A stretch of 64,000 nt of DNA, taken from contig NW_026527055.1 in assembly GCF_027744825.2 (NCBI RefSeq), positions 124,001-188,000 on the forward strand, given 5' to 3'. Positions 26,321 through 39,300 of the stretch are shown here, piece by piece. Position 1 is the stretch's first letter. Each line of letters opens with the position of its first letter. A program made the position numbers and the translations under genes. The stretch comes from Synchiropus splendidus. Its lineage: Eukaryota; Chordata; Actinopteri; Syngnathiformes; Callionymidae. Below the pieces are notes generated by a model. The model saw only the letters and a list, made by a program, of their open reading frames with translations, was not told where the DNA came from and ran no database searches.

Positions 26321-28012
26321 GCACATCAAATCTAAACTGTCTGAAGTGTTTTTCCAAAGTTATTAACACTTTTATGTTTGGCGTTCCGAAACCCACCTTA
26401 TCTCAGGCTGAAAAGCGTTTTTGTGCATTGTGCCATAACTTTTCAGGGAAGCTTCAGAACATGAAATTTTAACCTCCCACTATAGCAGAAAGGGTCTTTC
26501 TAGTAGTTGCACATCAAATCTAAGCTGTCTGAAGTGTTTTTCAAAAGTTATCAACACTTTTATGTTTGGCGTTCCGAAACCCACCTTATCTCAGGCTGAA
26601 AAGCGTTTTTGTGCATTGTGCCATAACTTTTCAGGAAAGCTTCAGAACATGAAATTTTAACCTCCCACTATAGCAGAAAGGGTCTTTCTAGTAGTTGCAC
26701 ATCAAATCTAAACTGTCTGAAGTGTTTTTCCAAAGTTATCAACACTTTTATCTTTGGCGTTCCGAAACCCACCTTATCTCAGGCTGAAAAGCGTTTTTGT
26801 GCATTGTGCCATAACTTTTCAGGGAAGCTTCAGAACATGAAATTTTAACCTCCCACTATAGCAGAAAGGGTCTTTCTAGTAGTTGCACATCAAATCTAAA
26901 CTGTCTGAAGTGTTTTTCCAAAGTTATCAACACTTTTATGTTTGGCGTTCCGAAACCCACCTTATCTCAGGCTGAAAAGCGTTTTTACGCATTGTGCCAT
27001 AACTTTTCAGGGAACCTTCAGAACATGAAATTTTAACCTCCCACTATAGCAGAAAGGGTCTTTCTAGTAGGTGCACATCAAATCTAAGCTCTCTGAAGTG
27101 TTTTTCGAAAGTTATCAACACTTTTATGTTTGGCGTTCCGAAACCCACCTTATCTCAGGCTGAAAAGCGTTTTTGTGCATTGTGCCATAACTTTTCAGGA
27201 AAGCTTCAGAACATGAAATTTTAACCTCCCACTATAGCAGAAAGGGTCTTTCTAGTAGTTGCACATCAAATCTAAACTGTCTGAAGTGTTTTTCCAAAGT
27301 TATTAACACTTTTATGTTTGGCGTTCCGAAACCCACCTTATCTCAGGCTGAAAAGCGTTTTTGTGCATTGTGCCATAACTTTTCAGGGAAGCTTCAGAAC
27401 ATGAAATTTTAACCTCCCACTATAGCAGAAAGGGTCTTTCTAGTAGTTGCACATCAAATCTAAACTGTCTGAAGTGTTTTTCCAAAGTTATTAACACTTT
27501 TATGTTTGGCGTTCCGAAACCCACCTTATCTCAGGCTGAAAAGCGTTTTTGTGCATTGTGCCATAACTTTTCAGGGAAGCTTCAGAACATGAAATTTTAA
27601 CCTCCCACTATAGCAGAAAGGGTCTTTCTAGTAGTTGCACATCAAATCTAAACTGTCTGAAGTGTTTTTCCAAAGTTATCAACACTTTTATGTTTAGCGT
27701 TCCGAAACCCACCTTATCTCAGGCTGAAAAGCGTTTTTACGCATTGTGCCATAACTTTTCAGGGAAGCTTCAGAACATGAAATTTTAACCTCCCACTATA
27801 GCAGAAAGGGTCTTTGTAGTAGGTGCACATCAAATCTAAGCTGTCTGAAGTGTTTTTCGAAAGTTATCAACACTTTTATGTTTGGCGTTCCGAAACCCAC
27901 CTTATCTCAGGCTGAAAAGCGTTTTTGTGCATTGTGCCATAACTTTTCAGGGAAGCTTCAGAACATGAAATTTTAACCTCCCACTATAGCAGAAAGGGTC
28001 TTTCTAGTAGTT
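26321..28012 (+). repeat. 9-monomer tandem duplication, unit 2
   Basis: Same order, C D E A b C C A B, and same four rare markers as unit 1 (for example AACCTT at 27013-27018 and TTTGTAGTAG at 27813). I saw no difference between the units. Only one copy is present in the corresponding part of the large block copy 2, so this duplication arose after the large duplication or was lost from copy 2. Confidence 0.92.
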
Positions 28013-31000
28013 GCACATCAAATCTAAGCTGTCTGAAGTGTTTTTCAAAAGTTATCAACACTTTTATGTTTGGCGTTCCGAAACCCACCTTATCTCAGGC
28101 TGAAAAGCGTTTTTGTGCATTGTGCCATAACTTTTCAGGAAAGCTTCAGAACATGAAATTTTAACCTCCCACTATAGCAGAAAGGGTCTTTCTAGTAGTT
28201 GCACATCAAATCTAAACTGTCTGAAGTGTTTTTCCAAAGTTATCAACACTTTTATGTTTGGCGTTCCGAAACCCACCTTATCTCAGGCTGAAAAGCGTTT
28301 TTACGCATTGTGCCATAACTTTTCAGGGAAGCTTCAGAACATGAAATTTTAACCTCCCACTATAGCAGAAAGGGTCTTTCTAGTAGGTGCACATCAAATC
28401 TAAGCTCTCTGAAGTGTTTTTCGAAAGTTATCAACACTTTTATGTTTGGCGTTCCGAAACCCACCTTATCTCAGGCTGAAAAGCGTTTTTGTGCATTGTG
28501 CCATAACTTTTCAGGGAAGCTTCAGAACATGAAATTTTAACCTCCCACTATAGCAGAAAGGGTCTTTCTAGTAGTTGCACATCAAATCTAAACTGTCTGA
28601 AGTGTTTTTCCAAAGTTATTAACACTTTTATGTTTGGCGTTCCGAAACCCACCTTATCTCAGGCTGAAAAGCGTTTTTGTGCATTGTGCCATAACTTTTC
28701 AGGGAAGCTTCAGAACATGAAATTTTAACCTCCCACTATAGCAGAAAGGGTCTTTCTAGTAGTTGCACATCAAATCTAAACTGTCTGAAGTGTTTTTCCA
28801 AAGTTATCAACACTTTTATGTTTGGCGTTCCGAAACCCACCTTATCTCAGGCTGAAAAGCGTTTTTGTGCATTGTGCCATAACTTTTCAGGGAAGCTTCA
28901 GAACATGAAATTTTAACCTCCCACTATAGCAGAAAGGGTCTTTCTAGTAGTTGCACATCAAATCTAAGCTGTCTGAAGTGTTTTTCAAAAGTTATCAACA
29001 CTTTTATGTTTGGCGTTCCGAAACCCACCTTATCTTAGGCTGAAAAGCGTTTTTGTGCATTGTGCCATAACTTTTCAGGAAAGCTTCAGAACATGAAATG
29101 TTAACCTCCCACTATAGCAGAAAGGGTCTTTCTAGTAGTTGCACATCAAATCTAAACTGTCTGAAGTGTTTTTCCAAAGTTATCAACACTTTTATGTTTG
29201 GCGTTCCGAAACCCACCTTATCTCAGGCTGAAAAGCGTTTTTGTGCATTGTGCCATAACTTTTCAGGGAAGCTTCAGAACATGAAATTTTAACCTCCCAC
29301 TATAGCAGAAAGGGTCTTTCTAGTAGTTGCACATCAAATCTAAACTGTCTGAAGTGTTTTTCCAAAGTTATTAACACTTTTATGTTTGGCGTTCCGAAAC
29401 CCACCTTATCTCAGGCTGAAAAGCGTTTTTGTGCATTGTGCCATAACTTTTCAGGGAAGCTTCAGAACATGAAATTTTAACCTCCCACTATAGCAGAAAG
29501 GGTCTTTCTAGTAGTTGCACATCAAATCTAAACTGTCTGAAGTGTTTTTCCAAAGTTATCAACACTTTTATGTTTGGCGTTCCGAAACCCACCTTATCTC
29601 AGGCTGAAAAGCGTTTTTACGCATTGTGCCATAACTTTTCAGGGAAGCTTCAGAACATGAAATTTTAACCTCCCACTATAGCAGAAAGGGTCTTTCTAGT
29701 AGGTGCACATCAAATCTAAGCTGTCTGAAGTGTTTTTCGAAAGTTATCAACACTTTTATGTTTGGCGTTCCGAAACCCACCTTATCTCAGGCTGAAAAGC
29801 GTTTTTGTGCATTGTGCCATAACTTTTCAGGGAAGCTTCAGAACATGAAATTTTAACCTCCCACTATAGCAGAAAGGGTCTTTCTAGTAGTTGCACATCA
29901 AATCTAAACTGTCTGAAGTGTTTTTCCAAAGTTATTAACACTTTTATGTTTGGCGTTCCGAAACCCACCTTATCTCAGGCTGAAAAGCGTTTTTGTGCAT
30001 TGTGCCATAACTTTTCAGGGAAGCTTCAGAACATGAAAGTTTAACCTCCCACTATAGCAGAAAGGGTCTTTCTAGTAGTTGCACATCAAATCTAAACTGT
30101 CTGAAGTGTTTTTCCAAAGTTATTAACACTTTTATGTTTGGCGTTCCGAAACCCACCTTATCTCAGGCTGAAAAGCGTTTTTGTGCATTGTGCCATAACT
30201 TTTCAGGGAAGCTTCAGAACATGAAATTTTAACCTCCCACTATAGCAGAAAGGGTCTTTCTAGTAGTTGCACATCAAATCTAAACTGTCTGAAGTGTTTT
30301 TCCAAAGTTATCAACACTTTTATGTTTTGCGTTCCGAAACCCACCTTATCTCAGGCTGAAAAGCGTTTTTACGCATTGTGCCATAACTTTTCAGGGAAGC
30401 TTCAGAACATGAAATTTTAACCTCCCACTATAGCAGAAAGGGTCTTTCTAGTAGGTGCACATCAAATCTAAGCTGTCTGAAGTGTTTTTCGAAAGTTATC
30501 AACACTTTTATGTTTGGCGTTCCGAAACCCACCTTATCTCAGGCTGAAAAGCGTTTTTGTGCATTGTGCCATAACTTTTCAGGGAAGCTTCAGAACATGA
30601 AATTTTAACCTCCCACTATAGCAGAAAGGGTCTTTCTAGTAGTTGCACATCAAATCTAAGTTGTCTGAAGTGTTTTTCCAAAGTTATCAACACTTTTATG
30701 TTTGGCGTTCCGAAACCCACCTTATCTCAGGCTGAAAAGCGTTTTTGTGCATTGTGCCATAACTTTTCAGGAAAGCTTCAGAACATGAAATTTTAACCTC
30801 CCACTATAGCAGAAAGGGTCTTTCTAGTAGTTGCACATCAAATCTAAACTGTCTGAAGTGTTTTTCCAAAGTTATCAACACTTTTATGTTTGGCGTTCCG
30901 AAACCCACCTTATCTCAGGCTGAAAAGCGTTTTTGTGCATTGTGCCATAACTTTTCAGGGAAGCTTCAGAACATGAAATTTTAACCTCCCACTATAGCAG

Positions 31001-33177
31001 AAAGGGTCTTTCTAGTAGGTGCACATCAAATCTAAGCTCTCTGAAGTGTTTTTCGAAAGTTATCAACACTTTTATGTTTGGCGTTCCGAAACCCACCTTA
31101 TCTCAGGCTGAAAAGCGTTTTTGTGCATTGTGCCATAACTTTTCAGGAAAGCTCCAGAACATGAAATTTTAACCTCCCACTATAGCAGAAAGGGTCTTTC
31201 TAGTAGTTGCACATCAAATCTAAGCTGTCTGAAGTGTTTTTCGAAAGTTATCAACACTTTTATGTTTGGCGTTCCGAAACCCACCTTATCTCAGGCTGAA
31301 AAGCGTTTTTGTGCATTGTGCCATAACTTTTCAGGGAAGCTTCAGAACATGAAATTTTAACCTCCCACTATAGCAGGAAGGGTCTTTCTAGTAGTTGCAC
31401 ATCAAATCTAAACTGTCTGAAATGTTTTTCCAAAGTTATTAACACTTTTATGTTTGGCGTTCCGAAACTCACCTTATCTCAGGCTGAAAAGCGTTTTTGT
31501 GCATTGTGCCATAACTTTTCAGGGAAGCTTCAGAACATGAAATTTTAACCTCCCACTATAGCAGAAAGGGTCTTTCTAGTAGTTGCACATCAAATCTAAA
31601 CTGTCTGAAGTGTTTTTCCAAAGTTATTAACACTTTTATGTTTGGCGTTCCGAAACCCACCTTATCTCAGGCTGTAAAGCGTTTTTGTGCATTGTGCCAT
31701 AACTTTTCAGGGAAGCTTCAGAACATGAAATTTTAACCTCCCACTATAGCAGAAAGGGTCTTTCTAGTAGTTGCACATCAAATCTAAACTGTCTGAAGTG
31801 TTTTTCCAAAGTTATCAACACTTTTATGTTTGGCGTTCCGAAACCCACCTTATCTCAGGCTGAAAAGCGTTTTTACGCTTTGTGCCATAACTTTTCAGGG
31901 AAGCTTCAGAACATGAAATTTTAACCTCCCACTATTGCAGAAAGGGTCTTTCTAGTAGGTGCACATCAAATCTAAGCTGTCTGAAGTGTTTTTCGAAAGT
32001 TATCAACACTTTTATGTTTGGCGTTCCGAAACCCACCTTATCTCAGGCTGAAAAGCGTTTTTGTGCATTGTGCCATAACTTTTCAGGGAAGCTTCAGAAC
32101 ATGAAATTTTAACCTCCCACTATAGCAGAAAGGGTCTTTCTAGTAGTTGCACATCAAATCTAAACTGTCTGAAGTGTTTTTCCAAAGTTATTAACACTTT
32201 TATGTTTGGCGTTCCGAAACCCACCTTATCTCAGGCTGAAAAGCGTTTTTGTGCATTGTGCCATAACTTTTCAGGGAAGCTTCAGAACATGAAATTTTAA
32301 CCTCCCACTATAGCAGAAAGGGTCTTTCTAGTAGTTGCACATCAAATCTAAACTGTCTGAAGTGTTTTTCCAAAGTTATCAACACTTTTATGTTTAGCGT
32401 TCCGAAACCCACCTTATCTCAGGCTGAAAAGCGTTTTTACGCATTGTGCCATAACTTTTCAGGGAAGCTTCAGAACATGAAATTTTAACCTCCCACTATA
32501 GCAGAAAGGGTCTTTCTAGTAGGTGCACATCAAATCTAAGCTGTCTGAAGTGTTTTTCGAAAGTTATCAACACTTTTATGTTTGGCGTTCCGAAACCCAC
32601 CTTATCTCAGGCTGAAAAGCGTTTTTGTGCATTGTGCCATAACTTTTCAGGGAAGCTTCAGAACATGAAATTTTAACCTCCCACTATAGCAGAAAGGGTC
32701 TTTCTAGTAGTTGCACATCAAATCTAAGCTGTCTGAAGTGTTTTTCAAAAGTTATCAACACTTTTATGTTTGGCGTTCCGAAACCCACCTTATCTCAGGC
32801 TGAAAAGCGTTTTTGTGCATTGTGCCATAACTTTTCAGGAAAGCTTCAGAACATGAAATTTTAACCTCCCACTATAGCAGAAAGGGTCTTTCTAGTAGTT
32901 GCACATCAAATCTAAACTGTCTGAAGTGTTTTTCCAAAGTTATCAACACTTTTATGTTTGGCGTTCCGAAACCCACCTTATCTCAAGCTGAAAAGCGTTT
33001 TTACGCATTGTGCCATAACTTTTCAGGGAAGCTTCAGAACATGAAATTTTAACCTCCCACTATAGCAGAAAGGGTCTTTCTAGTAGGTGCACATCAAATC
33101 TTAGCTCTCTGAAGTGTTTTTCGAAAGTTATCAACACTTTTATGTTTGGCGTTCCGAAACCCACCTTATCTCAGGCT

Positions 33178-33273
33178 GGGTTAGGGTTAGGGTTAGGGTT
33201 AGGGTTAGGGTTAGGGTTAGGGTTAGGGTTAGGGTTAGGGTTAGGGTTAGGGTTAGGGTTAGGGTTAGGGTTA
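33178..33273 (+). repeat. Interstitial telomere tract 1, (GGGTTA)16
   Basis: Sixteen perfect tandem copies of GGGTTA (96 bp) with no variant unit. The G-rich strand is the + strand, so the tract reads as the natural 3' end of a chromosome whose interior lies to the left. It starts right after monomer position 89 or 90 (the terminal G of ...CAGGCTG is shared) and overlaps the following satellite by the bases TAG. It contains repeated TAGGGTTAG sites of the kind bound by TRF1/TRF2 in vertebrates and could form several G-quadruplexes. Its shortness and perfection match short interstitial telomeric sequences inserted at double-strand breaks. They do not match head-to-head chromosome fusions, which would also show CCCTAA units. 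Confidence 0.98.
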
Positions 33274-33329
33274 GTAGTTGCACATCAAAGTAGTTGATGT
33301 GCAACTACTTTCTAGTAGTTGCACATCAA
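33272..33329. repeat. Foldback at the right edge of telomere tract 1
   Basis: The 16-mer AGTAGTTGCACATCAA, which spans the monomer boundary (positions 182-188 plus 1-9), occurs three times: direct at 33273-33288, inverted at 33294-33309, and direct at 33314-33329, where the regular array resumes. The first two arms are perfect inverted repeats separated by the 5-base loop AGTAG. The second and third are perfect inverted repeats separated by TTCT. The spacer AGTAG is not in register with the satellite and may be a short templated filler. The inverted arm is the only satellite sequence in reverse orientation I found near this locus. The first complete monomer after it starts at 33321, 232 bp after the interrupted monomer began, which shifts the array phase by 44 bp. 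Confidence 0.96.
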
Positions 33330-36300
33330 ATCTAAACTGTCTGAAGTGTTTTTCCAAAGTTATCAACATTTTTATGTTTGGCGTTCCGAAACCCACCTTA
33401 TCTCAGGCTGAAAAGCGTTTTTACGCATTGTGCCATAACTTTTCAGGGAAGCTTCAGAACATGAAATTTTAACCTCCCACTATAGCAGAAAGGGTCTTTC
33501 TAGTAGGTGCACATCAAATCTAAGCTGTCTGAAGTGTTTTTCGAAAGTTATCAACACTTTTATGTTTGGCGTTCCGAAACCCACCTTATCTCAGGCTGAA
33601 AAGCGTTTTTGTGCATTGTGCCATAACTTTTCAGGGAAGCTTCAGAACATGAAATTTTAACCTCCCACTATAGCAGGAAGGGTCTTTCTAGTAGTTGCAC
33701 ATCAAATCTAAACTGTCTGAAATGTTTTTCCAAAGTTATTAACACTTTTATGTTTGGCGTTCCGAAACCCACCTTATCTCAGGCTGTAAAGCGTTTTTGT
33801 GCATTGTGCCATAACTTTTCAGGGAAGCTTCAGAACATGAAATTTTAACCTCCCACTATAGCAGAAAGGGTCTTTCTAGTAGTTGCACATCAAATCTAAA
33901 CTGTCTGAAGTGTTTTTCCAAAGTTATCAACACTTTTATGTTTGGCGTTCCGAAACCCACCTTATCTCAGGCTGAAAAGCGTTTTTACGCATTGTGCCAT
34001 AACTTTTCAGGGAAGCTTCAGAACATGAAATTTTAACCTCCCACTATTGCAGAAAGGGTCTTTCTAGTAGGTGCACATCAAATCTAAGCTGTCTGAAGTG
34101 TTTTTCGAAAGTTATCAACACTTTTATGTTTGGCGTTCCGAAACCCACCTTATCTCAGGCTGAAAAGCGTTTTTGTGCATTGTGCCATAACTTTTCAGGG
34201 AAGCTTCAGAACATGAAATTTTAACCTCCCACTATAGCAGAAAGGGTCTTTCTAGTAGTTGCACATCAAATCTAAACTGTCTGAAGTGTTTTTCCAAAGT
34301 TATTAACACTTTTATGTTTGGCGTTCCGAAACCCACCTTATCTCAGGCTGAAAAGCGTTTTTGTGCATTGTGCCATAACTTTTCAGGGAAGCTTCAGAAC
34401 ATGAAATTTTAACCTCCCACTATAGCAGAAAGGGTCTTTCTAGTAGTTGCACATCAAATCTAAACTGTCTGAAGTGTTTTTCCAAAGTTATCAACACTTT
34501 TATGTTTGGCGTTCCGAAACCCACCTTATCTCAGGCTGAAAAGCGTTTTTACGCATTGTGCCATAACTTTTCAGGGAAGCTTCAGAACATGAAATTTTAA
34601 CCTCCCACTATAGCAGAAAGGGTCTTTCTAGTAGGTGCACATCAAATCTAAACTGTCTGAAGTGTTTTTCCAAAGTTATTAACACTTTTATGTTTGGCGT
34701 TCCGAAACCCACCTTATCTCAGGCTGAAAAGCGTTTTTGTGCATTGTGCCATAACTTTTCAGGGAAGCTTCAGAACATGAAATTTTAACCTCCCACTATA
34801 GCAGAAAGGGTCTTTCTAGTAGTTGCACATCAAATCTAAACTGTCTGAAGTGTTTTTCCAAAGTTATTAACACTTTTATGTTTGGCGTTCCGAAACCCAC
34901 CTTATCTCAGGCTGAAAAGCGTTTTTGTGCATTGTGCCATAACTTTTCAGGGAAGCTTCAGAACATGAAATTTTAACCTCCCACTATAGCAGAAAGGGTC
35001 TTTCTAGTAGTTGCACATCAAATCTAAACTGTCTGAAGTGTTTTTCCAAAGTTATTAACACTTTTATGTTTGGCGTTCCGAAACCCACCTTATCTCAGGC
35101 TGAAAAGCGTTTTTGTGCATTGTGCCATAACTTTTCAGGGAAGCTTCAGAACATGAAATTTTAACCTCCCACTATAGCAGAAAGGGTCTTTCTAGTAGTT
35201 GCACATCAAATCTAAACTGTCTGAAGTGTTTTTCCAAAGTTATCAACACTTTTATGTTTAGCGTTCCGAAACCCACCTTATCTCAGGCTGAAAAGCGTTT
35301 TTACGCATTGTGCCATAACTTTTCAGGGAAGCTTCAGAACATGAAATTTTAACCTCCCACTATAGCAGAAAGGGTCTTTCTAGTAGGTGCACATCAAATC
35401 TAAGCTGTCTGAAGTGTTTTTCGAAAGTTATCAACACTTTTATGTTTGGCGTTCCGAAACCCACCTTATCTCAGGCTGAAAAGCGTTTTTGTGCATTGTG
35501 CCATAACTTTTCAGGGAAGCTTCAGAACATGAAATTTTAACCTCCCACTATAGCAGAAAGGGTCTTTCTAGTAGTTGCACATCAAATCTAAGCTGTCTGA
35601 AGTGTTTTTCAAAAGTTATCAACACTTTTATGTTTGGCGTTCCGAAACCCACCTTATCTCAGGCTGAAAAGCGTTTTTGTGCATTGTGCCATAACTTTTC
35701 AGGAAAGCTTCAGAACATGAAATTTTAACCTCCCACTATAGCAGAAAGGGTCTTTCTAGTAGTTGCACATCAAATCTAAACTGTCTGAAGTGTTTTTCCA
35801 AAGTTATCAACACTTTTATGTTTGGCGTTCCGAAACCCACCTTATCTCAGGCTGAAAAGCGTTTTTACGCATTGTGCCATAACTTTTCAGGGAAGCTTCA
35901 GAACATGAAATTTTAACCTCCCACTATAGCAGAAAGGGTCTTTCTAGTAGGTGCACATCAAATCTAAGCTCTCTGAAGTGTTTTTCGAAAGTTATCAACA
36001 CTTTTATGTTTGGCGTTCCGAAACCCACCTTATCTCAGGCTGAAAAGCGTTTTTGTGCATTGTGCCATAACTTTTCAGGGAAGCTTCAGAACATGAAATT
36101 TTAACCTCCCACTATAGCAGAAAGGGTCTTTCTAGTAGTTGCACATCAAATCTAAACTGTCTGAAGTGTTTTTCCAAAGTTATCAACACTTTTATGTTTG
36201 GCGTTCCGAAACCCACCTTATCTCAGGCTGAAAAGCGTTTTTGTGCATTGTGCCATAACTTTTCAGGGAAGCTTCAGAACATGAAATTTTAACCTCCCAC

Positions 36301-39300
36301 TATAGCAGAAAGGGTCTTTCTAGTAGTTGCACATCAAATCTAAGCTGTCTGAAGTGTTTTTCAAAAGTTATCAACACTTTTATGTTTGGCGTTCCGAAAC
36401 CCACCTTATCTTAGGCTGAAAAGCGTTTTTGTGCATTGTGCCATAACTTTTCAGGAAAGCTTCAGAACATGAAATTTTAACCTCCCACTATAGCAGAAAG
36501 GGTCTTTCTAGTAGTTGCACATCAAATCTAAACTGTCTGAAGTGTTTTTCCAAAGTTATCAACACTTTTATGTTTGGCGTTCCGAAACCCACCTTATCTC
36601 AGGCTGAAAAGCGTTTTTGTGCATTGTGCCATAACTTTTCAGGGAAGCTTCAGAACATGAAATTTTAACCTCCCACTATAGCAGAAAGGGTCTTTCTAGT
36701 AGTTGCACATCAAATCTAAACTGTCTGAAGTGTTTTTCCAAAGTTATTAACACTTTTATGTTTGGCGTTCCGAAACCCACCTTATCTCAGGCTGAAAAGC
36801 GTTTTTGTGCATTGTGCCATAACTTTTCAGGGAAGCTTCAGAACATGAAATTTTAACCTCCCACTATAGCAGAAAGGGTCTTTCTAGTAGTTGCACATCA
36901 AATCTAAACTGTCTGAAGTGTTTTTCCAAAGTTATCAACACTTTTATGTTTGGCGTTCCGAAACCCACCTTATCTCAGGCTGAAAAGCGTTTTTACGCAT
37001 TGTGCCATAACTTTTCAGGGAAGCTTCAGAACATGAAATTTTAACCTCCCACTATAGCAGAAAGGGTCTTTCTAGTAGGTGCACATCAAATCTAAGCTCT
37101 CTGAAGTGTTTTTCGAAAGTTATCAACACTTTTATGTTTGGCGTTCCGAAACCCACCTTATCTCAGGCTGAAAAGCGTTTTTGTGCATTGTGCCATAACT
37201 TTTCAGGGAAGCTTCAGAACATGAAATTTTAACCTCCCACTATAGCAGAAAGGGTCTTTCTAGTAGGTGCACATCAAATCTAAGCTGTCTGAAGTGTTTT
37301 TCGAAAGTTATCAACACTTTTATGTTTGGCGTTCCGAAACCCACCTTATCTCAGGCTGAAAAGCGTTTTTGTGCATTGTGCCATAACTTTTCAGGGAAGC
37401 TTCAGAACATGAAATTTTAACCTCCCACTATAGCAGAAAGGGTCTTTCTAGTAGTTGCACATCAAATCTAAACTGTCTGAAGTGTTTTTCCAAAGTTATT
37501 AACACTTTTATGTTTGGCGTTCCGAAACCCACCTTATCTCAGGCTGAAAAGCGTTTTTGTGCATTGTGCCATAACTTTTCAGGGAAGCTTCAGAACATGA
37601 AATTTTAACCTCCCACTATAGCAGAAAGGGTCTTTCTAGTAGTTGCACATCAAATCTAAACTGTCTGAAGTGTTTTTCCAAAGTTATTAACACTTTTATG
37701 TTTGGCGTTCCGAAACCCACCTTATCTCAGGCTGAAAAGCGTTTTTGTGCATTGTGCCATAACTTTTCAGGGAAGCTTCAGAACATGAAATTTTAACCTC
37801 CCACTATAGCAGAAAGGGTCTTTCTAGTAGTTGCACATCAAATCTAAACTGTCTGAAGTGTTTTTCCAAAGTTATTAACACTTTTATGTTTGGCGTTCCG
37901 AAACCCACCTTATCTCAGGCTGAAAAGCGTTTTTGTGCATTGTGCCATAACTTTTCAGGGAAGCTTCAGAACATGAAATTTTAACCTCCCACTATAGCAG
38001 AAAGGGTCTTTCTAGTAGTTGCACATCAAATCTAAACTGTCTGAAGTGTTTTTCCAAAGTTATTAACACTTTTATGTTTGGCGTTCCGAAACCCACCTTA
38101 TCTCAGGCTGAAAAGCGTTTTTGTGCATTGTGCCATAACTTTTCAGGGAAGCTTCAGAACATGAAATTTTAACCTCCCACTATAGCAGAAAGGGTCTTTC
38201 TAGTAGTTGCACATCAAATCTAAACTGTCTGAAGTGTTTTTCCAAAGTTATTAACACTTTTATGTTTGGCGTTCCGAAACCCACCTTATCTCAGGCTGAA
38301 AAGCGTTTTTGTGCATTGTGCCATAACTTTTCAGGGAAGCTTCAGAACATGAAATTTTAACCTCCCACTATAGCAGAAAGGGTCTTTCTAGTAGTTGCAC
38401 ATCAAATCTAAACTGTCTGAAGTGTTTTTCCAAAGTTATTAACACTTTTATGTTTGGCGTTCCGAAACCCACCTTATCTCAGGCTGAAAAGCGTTTTTGT
38501 GCATTGTGCCATAACTTTTCAGGGAAGCTTCAGAACATGAAATTTTAACCTCCCACTATAGCAGAAAGGGTCTTTCTAGTAGTTGCACATCAAATCTAAA
38601 CTGTCTGAAGTGTTTTTCCAAAGTTATTAACACTTTTATGTTTGGCGTTCCGAAACCCACCTTATCTCAGGCTGAAAAGCGTTTTTGTGCATTGTGCCAT
38701 AACTTTTCAGGGAAGCTTCAGAACATGAAATTTTAACCTCCCACTATAGCAGAAAGGGTCTTTCTAGTAGTTGCACATCAAATCTAAACTGTCTGAAGTG
38801 TTTTTCCAAAGTTATCAACACTTTTATGTTTGGCGTTCCGAAACCCACCTTTTCTCAGGCTGAAAAGCGTTTTTACGCCTTGTGCCATAACTTTTCAGGG
38901 AAGCTTCAGAACATGAAATTTTAACCTCCCACTATAGCAGAAAGGGTCTTTCTAGTAGGTGCACATCAAATCTAAGCTGTCTGAAGTGTTTTTCGAAAGT
39001 TATCAACACTTTTATGTTTGGCGTTCCGAAACCCACCTTATCTCAGGCTGAAAAGCGTTTTTGTGCATTGTGCCATAACTTTTCAGGGAAGCTTCAGAAC
39101 ATGAAATTTTAACCTCCCACTATAGCAGAAAGGGTCTTTCTAGTAGTTGCACATCAAATCTAAGCTGTCTGAAGTGTTTTTCAAAAGTTATCAACACTTT
39201 TATGTTTGGCGTTCCGAAACCCACCTTATCTCAGGCTGAAAAGCGTTTTTGTGCATTGTGCCATAACTTTTCAGGAAAGCTTCAGAACATGAAATTTTAA

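Larger units (their letters stand above)
1..33177 (+). repeat. 188-bp satellite array, segment I
   Basis: Head-to-tail satellite of 176 complete 188-bp monomers (starts at 1, 189, 377 and so on to 32901) plus the first 89 bp of a 177th starting at 33089, which ends abruptly at a telomere tract. Monomers start with GCACATCAAA and share a HindIII site (AAGCTT, positions 129-134). Monomer starts fall exactly on 1+188k at every point I checked, so there is no net insertion or deletion over 33 kb; variation is by substitution and by gain or loss of whole monomers. All copies face the same way. Consensus G+C is about 39%. Stop codons occur in every frame of the typical monomer, and no gene lies within it. 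The length is close to one nucleosome plus linker, as in many centromeric satellites. I do not recognise the named family. Confidence 0.98.
19553..34824 (+). repeat. Large block (about 15 kb) with telomere tract, copy 1
   Basis: It starts with C C A(TGTTTAGCG) B, includes seven consecutive C monomers, the 9-monomer tandem duplication, the D marker TATCTTAGG (21137, 29033), ATGAAAGTTT (about 30034), TGTTTTGCG (30323), AAGTTG (30659), GCTCCAG (31151), GCAGGAAGG (about 31373), CTATTGCAG (31932), telomere tract 1 and the foldback. The same markers in the same order follow in copy 2. The offsets are 15,272 bp at the left, 15,460 bp around 24-25 kb, 12,828 bp for 28.6-32 kb, 13,016 bp just before the tract and 13,022 bp after it. 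All offset changes are whole monomers except the one telomere unit. Confidence 0.85.

Noticed and set aside
29098..29292. 64-residue open frame
   Set aside because: The ATG comes from a private T-to-G change (ATGAAATG) and the frame then follows the satellite to the usual stop. The duplicate at about 41928 lacks the change.
33178..33273. True chromosome end or head-to-head fusion
   Set aside because: The satellite continues on both sides, and only TTAGGG orientation is present with no CCCTAA partner, so it is an interstitial tract of another origin.
33273..33309. Terminal inverted repeats of a mobile element
   Set aside because: The inverted arms are satellite-derived, lie 5 bases apart, and enclose no cargo. 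There is no target-site duplication across the insertion.
33278..33472. 64-residue frame beginning in the foldback, with copy at 46300-46494
   Set aside because: Created by the foldback sequence joined to a normal monomer, starting at TTG. No domain and no independent support.
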